A DNA stretch of 20,865 nucleotides from positions 1-20,865 of the forward strand of contig CAJKQE010000035.1 in assembly GCA_905201915.1 (NCBI GenBank). Reading direction: 5' to 3'. Under the pieces are notes generated by a model, which ran no database searches, was not told the origin of the DNA, and worked only from the letters and a program-made list of their open reading frames with translations. Shown here in pieces: positions 15,827-20,865 of this stretch; within the stretch, counting starts at the first letter, position 1, and each line of letters begins with the position of its first letter. Origin of the DNA: an uncultured Lachnospiraceae bacterium (GTDB taxonomy: Bacteria > Bacillota > Clostridia > Lachnospirales > Lachnospiraceae). A program made the position numbers and the translations under genes.

Positions 15827-15841
15827 AAACTCCCTCCCTCT

Positions 15842-15880
15842 AAAAAAACCGGCAGACTCTGCTTCCAGATGACTGCCGGT
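15842..15880 (-). terminator. Intrinsic terminator after pyrI
   Basis: On the minus strand ACCGGCAG pairs with CTGCCGGT, with an inner TCTG/CAGA helix in the loop, followed by TTTTTTTA. It begins 5 nt after the pyrI stop codon. Confidence 0.92.
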
Positions 15881-15885
15881 AAACT

Positions 15886-16323
15886 TTATTTATTTCTGTT
15901 TCCTCTGTACTTTTCTTCACAATATTTACAACGATATATTTCCTTCTCAGGATCTGCCAGAATAAATACATGATCCAGTTCCTGTTCAATAGAAGTAATA
16001 CATCGTGGATTTTTACAGCGAATCACATTTCGGATTTCTTTTGGAAGAGAAAGTTCCTTCTTCTCTACGATTTCTCCGTCTTTAATAATATTTACCGTAA
16101 TATTATGGTCGATAAATCCCAGAATATCTAAATTTAATGAGTCGATGGGACATTCTACTTTAATAATGTCTTTACGGCCCATTTTATCACTTTTGGCATT
16201 TTTAATAATTGCCACACAGCAATCCAATGTATCTAACTTTAAGTCATGATAAATTGTCATACTCTTCCCTGCTTTAATATGGTCTAAAACCACACCTTCA
16301 CTTAAACGGCCTACATTTAACAT
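15886..16323 (-). CDS. pyrI: Aspartate carbamoyltransferase regulatory subunit
   Basis: PyrI binds nucleotide effectors and holds the catalytic trimers together in aspartate transcarbamylase. The 145-residue protein has the N-terminal allosteric domain (VGRLSEGVVLDHIKAGK) and a C-terminal zinc domain with four cysteines at C103, C108, C132 and C135 (CX4C and CX2C). It overlaps pyrB by 7 bp, with a GGGGGT ribosome site inside the pyrB 3' end, so the two subunits are made together. The presence of pyrI indicates an E. coli-like, allosterically controlled enzyme rather than the bare catalytic trimer of Bacillus. Confidence 0.97.
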   Translation of the reverse strand: MLNVGRLSEGVVLDHIKAGKSMTIYHDLKLDTLDCCVAIIKNAKSDKMGRKDIIKVECPIDSLNLDILGFIDHNITVNIIKDGEIVEKKELSLPKEIRNVIRCKNPRCITSIEQELDHVFILADPEKEIYRCKYCEEKYRGNRNK

Positions 16324-17243
16324 AAGTCTACCCCCATTCCCAACAAGCTCAAAATCAATGCCATTCTCACGTAAACACCATACTGTACCTGCTTGAAATA
16401 AGCTGCTCTTGGATCGGTATCTACCTCTACAGAAATTTCATTTACTCTTGGTAATGGATGAAGCACCAGCATATCTTCTCTTGCAAGCTCCATTTTTACT
16501 TTATCTAAGATATAAAAGTCCTTCATTCTCACGTAATCTTCTTCATTAAAGAAACGTTCTTTCTGTACACGTGTCATATACAGAAGATCAAGACTTGGCA
16601 TAGCTTCCTCTAAACGTTCTACTTCTACAAATTCATGACCGCTGGCTTTTAAAACATCCTCGCGAATATAATCAGGAATACGAAGTTCTTCTGGAGAAAT
16701 CAAAACAAATTTCACACCCTCATACCGCACCAATGCCTCAATTAAAGAATGAACGGTTCTGCCAAATTTCAAGTCTCCGCAAAGACCGATTGTAATATTA
16801 TCCAGCCTTCCCTTCAAAGAACGGATAGTAAGTAAATCCGTAAGTGTCTGTGTAGGATGCTGATGTCCCCCGTCGCCTGCATTGATAACAGGAATTTCAG
16901 ATGCCATAGACGCAACTAACGGCGCACCTTCTTTTGGATGACGCATAGCACAGATATCTGCATAACAGGACACTGTACGTACAGTATCTGCCACACTTTC
17001 TCCCTTTGCAGCGGAGCTTGAATTTGCGCTGGAAAATCCTAAAACTTTTCCTCCCAGACGCATCATGGCAGACTCAAAACTTAAACGTGTTCTTGTACTT
17101 GGTTCATAAAACAAGGTTGCTAAGATTTTCCCATCGCATTTATGGGCATATTTCTCTGGATTTTTTTCAATATCATTGGCAAGATCCAGCACTTTTGCCA
17201 ATTCTTCTACGGTCAAATCCAACGGACTCATTAAGTGTCTCAT
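16317..17243 (-). CDS. pyrB: Aspartate carbamoyltransferase catalytic subunit
   Basis: PyrB joins carbamoyl phosphate to aspartate, the committed step of pyrimidine synthesis. The 308-residue protein contains the carbamoyl-phosphate loop FYEPSTRTRLSFE (S49, T50, R51, T52, R53), the HQHPTQTLTDLL block and the aspartate-side MTRVQKERF. HPLPRVNEI is near the C terminus. The length is normal. AGGAGG lies 6 nt before the ATG. A small membrane-protein gene ends 20 nt upstream, so pyrB is probably transcribed from beyond that gene. No PyrR-type attenuator fits in the 20-nt gap. Confidence 0.97.
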   Translation of the reverse strand: MRHLMSPLDLTVEELAKVLDLANDIEKNPEKYAHKCDGKILATLFYEPSTRTRLSFESAMMRLGGKVLGFSSANSSSAAKGESVADTVRTVSCYADICAMRHPKEGAPLVASMASEIPVINAGDGGHQHPTQTLTDLLTIRSLKGRLDNITIGLCGDLKFGRTVHSLIEALVRYEGVKFVLISPEELRIPDYIREDVLKASGHEFVEVERLEEAMPSLDLLYMTRVQKERFFNEEDYVRMKDFYILDKVKMELAREDMLVLHPLPRVNEISVEVDTDPRAAYFKQVQYGVYVRMALILSLLGMGVDLC

Positions 17244-17263
17244 AGATTACCTCCTATGTGTTC

Positions 17264-17683
17264 TCAAGCTTTATCATCACGTACTATCATATAACAGTTA
17301 TCTCTGCATTTCAAGAATTTTTCATAGATTATTCCAACCAAAAACCATACCGGTGCATAGTCCAGCCGAATAACTCCTTTGTACTGAAAAGGGCTGTTGC
17401 TGTAATCCCACGGACACATATTATAATGCTTTAAAAACATACCGGAAAAATACTCCACTGTAAAAATCCCCGCCATATAAACACCGCCTCGAAATGCCAA
17501 TGGCAGTTTCTTCATCTTCTTTGAAAGAGGCCCGATAAACGCTGCCATTCCATATATGGGAAACATCCATAATGAAGAATAACCTGTCAATTTCCAATTA
17601 TCACTGCCTAAAGCATGCAGACCTGTCCAGAAAATTTCCATTCCCCATCCTAATACTCCACATTTTAAAAAATCACCCTTCAT
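17264..17683 (-). CDS. Small membrane protein, COG4905/CmpB-like family
   Basis: A 139-residue integral membrane protein with about four helices. The start is ATG at 17683, with AAGGAG 9 nt before it. An upstream in-frame extension of 24 codons is rejected because it lacks a ribosome site and runs into the promoter region. The GWGMEI motif near residue 15 and the later CPWDYSNSPFQYKGVIRLDYAPVW resemble the putative type IV ABC permease family (PF06541/COG4905), though no ATPase partner is adjacent. The function of this family is not established. It is 20 nt before pyrB on the same strand, hence probably its operon partner. I see only a weak promoter (CATAAT at 17714-17719). Confidence 0.75.
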   Translation of the reverse strand: MKGDFLKCGVLGWGMEIFWTGLHALGSDNWKLTGYSSLWMFPIYGMAAFIGPLSKKMKKLPLAFRGGVYMAGIFTVEYFSGMFLKHYNMCPWDYSNSPFQYKGVIRLDYAPVWFLVGIIYEKFLKCRDNCYMIVRDDKA

Positions 17684-17749
17684 GTTCTCTTTCTCCTTAT
17701 TTACTTTCCTTGTATTATGAAACGAAAATACCATTTTTATACAAAAAAC

Positions 17750-17778
17750 TTGCACAGTTTAAACTGGCGGTGTATCAT
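17750..17778 (+). promoter_or_regulatory. Promoter of pheA with a central palindrome
   Basis: TTGCAC (17750-17755) and TATCAT (17773-17778) are spaced by 17 nt, with a leader of about 30 nt before pheA. The spacer begins inside a perfect 12-bp palindrome CAGTTTAAACTG (17755-17766), a plausible repressor site because it lies between -35 and -10. Confidence 0.6.
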
Positions 17779-17816
17779 AGTGCTCATAGATTATGGATTT
17801 AGAAAGGATTTCTATA

Positions 17817-18950
17817 ATGATACCGAATTTACAGGATTTAAGAAAAGAAATAGATGCCATTGATGACCAGATAACTTCTCTGTTTGAAAAAAGAATGGCA
17901 ATTGCAGAACAAGTAGCACAATTTAAAATCGAAAATGAAAAACCTGTTTTTGACCGCAGCAGAGAACTGGAAAAACTCAAATCTGTCTCAGAAAGAACAC
18001 ATAGCAAATTTAACAGCTGTGGTATTCAGGAATTATATCAGCAGATTATGTCCATCAGTAGAAAACGCCAATATCAACTGCTTCAGGAACATGGAACATT
18101 TCAGAAAAGCCTTTTCACTTCCGTGGATAAATTAAAAAAAGAAAATGTAACCGTTGTGTTTCAAGGGGTGGAAGGTGCATACAGCCATGCAGCCATGTGC
18201 CGTTTTTTCGACAGTCCTATTCAAAGTTATCATGTAGACACATGGAAAGATGCTATGGAGGAAATCAAACATGGTCGTGCTCTATATGCAGTGCTTCCCA
18301 TTGAAAACTCAACTGCCGGAATTGTACAGGACAATTATGATTTGCTTACCTCCTATGACCATGTCATTGTAGGAGAACAAATCATTCCATGCCAACATGT
18401 TCTTGCCGGTGTGCCGGGAAGTACTCTTGCAGATATCCAACATGTATATTCTCACCCTCAAGCTTTGATGCAGTGCCGAGAATTTCTGAACAGCAACAAA
18501 AACTGGTGTACTCACGATTTTAGTAATACTGCTGCCGCTGCAAAAAAAGTATCTTTAGAAAAAGACAAAACACAAGCAGCTATCGCAAGTCCTTATGCTG
18601 CCGAATATTTTGGACTTTCTGTTTTAAAAGAAGGAATTTTCTCTAATCCGGAAAATTCCACTCGCTTTATTATTGTCACGAAAAATAAAATTTATCAAAA
18701 AGATGCTTCTAAAATCAGTGTTAGCTATGAACTGCCTCATGAAAGCGGAAGCTTATACAACAGTCTGTCTCATTTTATTTACAATGGTTTAAATATGACA
18801 AAAATTGAATCTCGACCAATTACCAATCGAAACTGGGAGTACCGTTTTTTCGTAGACTTTGAAGGAAATTTAAGTGACAGCGCTGTAAAGAATGCTTTAT
18901 GCGGTTTGAATTTTGAAGTGCAAAACCTCCGTATCCACGGAAATTATTGA
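17817..18950 (+). CDS. pheA: Bifunctional chorismate mutase/prephenate dehydratase (P-protein)
   Basis: This enzyme converts chorismate to prephenate and then to phenylpyruvate, on the way to phenylalanine. The 377-residue protein has three domains. Chorismate mutase is at about 1-88 (LRKEIDAIDDQITSLFEKRM). Prephenate dehydratase is at about 112-290, with FQGVEGAYSHAA, LPIENSTAGIV and the catalytic TRF at 282-284. The ACT domain is at about 300-375, with GSL at 311-313 and ESRP at 331-334 that bind phenylalanine for feedback. I chose ATG 17817, which has AGAAAGGA 8 nt upstream; an ATG at 17793 lacks one. Its stop is 13 nt before the DUF815 gene, so both share a transcript. Confidence 0.96.
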   Translation: MIPNLQDLRKEIDAIDDQITSLFEKRMAIAEQVAQFKIENEKPVFDRSRELEKLKSVSERTHSKFNSCGIQELYQQIMSISRKRQYQLLQEHGTFQKSLFTSVDKLKKENVTVVFQGVEGAYSHAAMCRFFDSPIQSYHVDTWKDAMEEIKHGRALYAVLPIENSTAGIVQDNYDLLTSYDHVIVGEQIIPCQHVLAGVPGSTLADIQHVYSHPQALMQCREFLNSNKNWCTHDFSNTAAAAKKVSLEKDKTQAAIASPYAAEYFGLSVLKEGIFSNPENSTRFIIVTKNKIYQKDASKISVSYELPHESGSLYNSLSHFIYNGLNMTKIESRPITNRNWEYRFFVDFEGNLSDSAVKNALCGLNFEVQNLRIHGNY

Positions 18951-18963
18951 AAGGAGTTACTTT

Positions 18964-20271
18964 ATGTTTCATATTGATGAGTGTATTTTATATCGAAATT
19001 TTCCTCACGGAGATATTTTAAAAGACATGACAGATGCTTTATCTATCTGCTGTAAAGAACCCGAATCACCGGAAAAATCAAAATCTCTTTTTTACAGTTG
19101 CATGAACCGTCTGGTAGAAATGGCAAATAACTATGGTTTTCGTGGAGATTTGTGGAATCATTATCTCACATGGCTTTTAGTTAATCATGAAAATGCCTTT
19201 AGTGTTTCCTGCGAAATAACAGGACTGACACACAGCCCTTCTTTAAATGCGCTGGCTCTCCATGATTTTGCTATTTTTAAAGATTTGTTTCATCTGGATT
19301 TCTCTGCTTTTGAAAGCTTTTACGGAACATCCTCCTGCTGCCACTTAATCAGCAATTATCAAACAGAACACCAGAGAGGATTATACGTAAATGAACGTAT
19401 TTCCAGCCGTCTTTCTACTTTGAGCAATCTTTTGGAAAATTCTGCTTCATCGGAAGAATTTATGGAACATGTTGTTGATTTTTATAAAGACTTTGGCGTA
19501 GGAAAACTTGGGCTTCACAAAGCTTTTCGTCTGGAACATAAAAATCCCGCTCAAACAGCAGAAATTGTTCCGATTACCAGAGTCGCTCATGTAAAACTGG
19601 ATGACTTAATCGGATATGAATTAGAAAAGAAAAAACTAATCGATAATACAGAAGCCTTTCTGGAAGGCAAACCTGCAAATAACTGTCTTCTCTTTGGTGA
19701 TGCAGGAACAGGAAAATCCACCTGTATCAAAGCAATCCTCAATCAATATTATGAAAAAGGGCTGCGTATTATTGAAGTATATAAACATCAATTCCAGGAT
19801 TTGAATGATGTCATTGCTCAAATCAAAAACAGAAATTATAAATTTATCATTTATATGGACGATCTTTCTTTCGAAGATTTTGAGATTGAATATAAATACC
19901 TAAAGGCAGTTATTGAAGGTGGTTTGGAGAAAAAGCCCAATAATGTATTAATTTACGCTACTTCAAACCGCAGACACCTTATTCGTGAAAGCTTTAATGA
20001 TAAAAATGAGCGCGACAATGATTTACACACTAATGATACCGTACAGGAAAAATTATCTCTGGTTTCACGCTTTGGAATTACTATTTATTTTGGCTCACCG
20101 GAAAAAAAAGAATTCCAGAACATCGTGCTTGCTCTGGCAAAACGAAATGAAATCAATATGCCGGAAGATGAACTACTGGCAAAAGCAAACATCTGGGAGC
20201 TACAGCATGGTGGTCTTTCCGGACGAACCGCACAACAATTTATTGACTATTTAAAGGGAACATCCTATTAA
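18964..20271 (+). CDS. DUF815-family AAA ATPase
   Basis: A 435-residue protein whose second half is a P-loop ATPase of the DUF815 (PF05673) family. Walker A GDAGTGKS is at 245-252, Walker B FIIYMDD at 294-300, and sensor 1 ATSN at 332-335. The RF pair in LVSRFG is near 370, and a sensor-2-like GLSGRTAQQF is at about 417-426. The first about 200 residues are helical and have no motif I recognise. I start at ATG 18964, preceded by AAAGGAG at 7 nt. The family's role is not established; its build suggests an AAA+ machine that acts on a protein partner. It follows pheA by 13 nt, and a strong terminator follows it. Confidence 0.9.
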   Translation: MFHIDECILYRNFPHGDILKDMTDALSICCKEPESPEKSKSLFYSCMNRLVEMANNYGFRGDLWNHYLTWLLVNHENAFSVSCEITGLTHSPSLNALALHDFAIFKDLFHLDFSAFESFYGTSSCCHLISNYQTEHQRGLYVNERISSRLSTLSNLLENSASSEEFMEHVVDFYKDFGVGKLGLHKAFRLEHKNPAQTAEIVPITRVAHVKLDDLIGYELEKKKLIDNTEAFLEGKPANNCLLFGDAGTGKSTCIKAILNQYYEKGLRIIEVYKHQFQDLNDVIAQIKNRNYKFIIYMDDLSFEDFEIEYKYLKAVIEGGLEKKPNNVLIYATSNRRHLIRESFNDKNERDNDLHTNDTVQEKLSLVSRFGITIYFGSPEKKEFQNIVLALAKRNEINMPEDELLAKANIWELQHGGLSGRTAQQFIDYLKGTSY

Positions 20272-20329
20272 AAAAATGTTGCAGAAATCCATATCAATAT
20301 GTTCGATATAGACCTTCTGCAACATTTTT
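20272..20329. terminator. Bidirectional intrinsic terminator
   Basis: Fifteen-bp perfect arms (20272-20286 with 20315-20329) end in A/T runs on both sides, with an inner ATATC/GATAT helix in the 28-nt loop. It directly follows the DUF815 stop codon on the plus strand, and on the minus strand would end the small gene at 20346-20615. Confidence 0.92.
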
Positions 20330-20345
20330 ATTTCATAGATATTTT

Positions 20346-20615
20346 TTATAAAAAACTGCCCCACTTATTTCTTTCTTTTAGCAGCTCCTGCGTGATTTCG
20401 ATTTCCTTATGATCTACGTCTTTTACGTCATATTTGTGTCCTCGAAACATACTTATGAAAAAAATAACAAATAATAACTAAACCATATAGCCCATCCATA
20501 TCCAGAAATTTTTCTGAAGTCCATTTAAAGGTGGAAAGATACATAAAGCTATAGGAAATACAACTGCCACTGTAACAAAGCATATCTTTATTATTCGGAG
20601 TTTCTTTGTTTTCAT
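20346..20615 (-). pseudogene. Small two-helix membrane protein gene with in-frame TAG
   Basis: Read from ATG at 20615, the frame gives 45 codons ending GYMV, a TAG at 20480-20478, and then 43 further codons in the same frame to TAA at 20346. The first part has a hydrophobic helix (IIKICFVTVAVVFPIALCIF). The TAG falls at the start of a second helix (LLFVIFFISMF), which is followed by a charged tail (FRGHKYDVKDVDHKEIEITQELLKERNKW). The continuous coding character on both sides suggests one 89-residue protein broken by a single base change. AAGGGG lies 11 nt before the ATG, slightly far. I do not recognise the family. Alternatives are a 45-residue product or a sequencing error. Confidence 0.6.
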
Positions 20616-20661
20616 TCTACATCACGCCCCTTTTGAAAATACACCTCTTTTACTACTTTTT

Positions 20662-20670
20662 ATTATAACA
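20662..20670 (-). promoter_or_regulatory. Extended -10 promoter before the small membrane gene
   Basis: On the minus strand TGT-TATAAT (20670 to 20662) forms an extended -10 with a perfect hexamer about 47 nt before the ATG at 20615. The -35 position falls in the rnpB terminator and is poor. Confidence 0.5.
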
Positions 20671-20680
20671 TTTTAAAGCT

Positions 20681-20710
20681 AAAAAAGGAACTGTGATTTC
20701 ACAGTTCCTT
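20681..20710 (-). terminator. Intrinsic terminator of rnpB
   Basis: On the minus strand an 11-bp perfect stem AAGGAACTGTG/CACAGTTCCTT with a 4-nt loop is followed by a T-run and AGC. It lies a few bases after the expected mature 3' end of RNase P RNA. Confidence 0.9.
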
Positions 20711-20715
20711 CTAAA

Positions 20716-20865
20716 ATAACAAGCAAAACGATAAGCCGGGTTATGTCGTGAATAATCATCTATCCAGTCCTGCTGTCGCCAGCAGGCTCAAGCGACCTAC
20801 CTGAAAACATGACGGGCAGCCATATCGTTTTCTATTCGGTCTTGCTTCGGATGGGGTTTACATGT
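20716..20865 (-). ncRNA. rnpB: RNase P RNA, 3' part, 5' end beyond the right edge
   Basis: The minus strand carries the conserved 3' half of bacterial RNase P RNA, the catalytic RNA that trims tRNA 5' leaders. Recognisable blocks, in order, are GTAAACCCCATCCGAAGCAA, GACCGAATAG, GGTAGGTCGCTTGAGCC, AGATGATTATTCACGACA and ACCCGGCTTATCG. They match the order and wording of the E. coli (class A) RNA closely. The mature 3' end is estimated at about 20716-20722 by comparison with the E. coli tail length; it is not exact. The 5' end, and the strand that pairs with this 3' tail, are outside the window. A terminator follows at once. Confidence 0.95.

Noticed and set aside
17244..17263. PyrR-type attenuator before pyrB
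   Set aside because: The gap is only 20 nt and contains just the ribosome site.
17759..18007. A minus-strand 82-codon frame over the pheA start
   Set aside because: It is antisense to the chorismate mutase domain and lacks a ribosome site; the plus-strand protein shows clear domain motifs.

Overview
The window is a compact, AT-rich, low-GC Gram-positive chromosome segment, most consistent with a gut Lachnospiraceae (Clostridia; Blautia or a relative is my guess). This rests on strong AGGAGG-type ribosome binding sites, Clostridia-style gene families (class II GalT, YtrA-type GntR/ABC module, E. coli-like RNase P RNA), TTGACA/TATAAT promoters and many T-rich intrinsic terminators. No 16S is present, so the genus is not resolved. 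About 16 genes lie on the minus strand and two on the plus strand.

Layout, left to right. (1) 1-5083, minus: a probable operon running polA -> coaE -> YycJ-like metallo-hydrolase -> ACT-domain protein -> PFL/DUF711 protein (cut by the left edge). (2) 5194-8897, minus: an ArsR-like regulator with an unusual long C-terminal domain, then galK and galT. galK has its own strong promoter, followed by AT-rich dyad and direct-repeat sequence. (3) 9022-12354, minus: an autoregulated-looking module of YtrA-type GntR repressor, ABC ATPase and a large permease with a long soluble tail. A perfect 11-bp inverted repeat covers the start point of its promoter. (4) 12469-14741, minus: lysC (aspartate kinase) and a D-2-hydroxyacid dehydrogenase. 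A 130-bp cluster of hairpins, probably a dispersed repeat element, lies upstream. (5) 14942-17683, minus: an EamA transporter, pyrI and pyrB (aspartate transcarbamylase), and a small four-helix membrane protein (COG4905-like) at the head of the pyr genes. (6) 17817-20271, plus: pheA (chorismate mutase/prephenate dehydratase with ACT domain) and a DUF815 AAA ATPase, ended by a bidirectional terminator. (7) 20346-20865, minus: a small two-helix membrane-protein gene with an in-frame TAG, downstream of the 3' part of rnpB, which runs off the right edge.

Most of the window is ordinary housekeeping: DNA repair/replication, CoA, galactose (Leiloir) metabolism, aspartate-family amino acids, pyrimidines and phenylalanine. 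I did not find a convincing new multi-gene system. The items most worth a second look are the amber-interrupted ORF beside rnpB, the hairpin-cluster element before lysC, the promoter built into a terminator ahead of the GntR/ABC module, the galK operator region with its odd ArsR-type regulator, and the pheA-DUF815 pairing.
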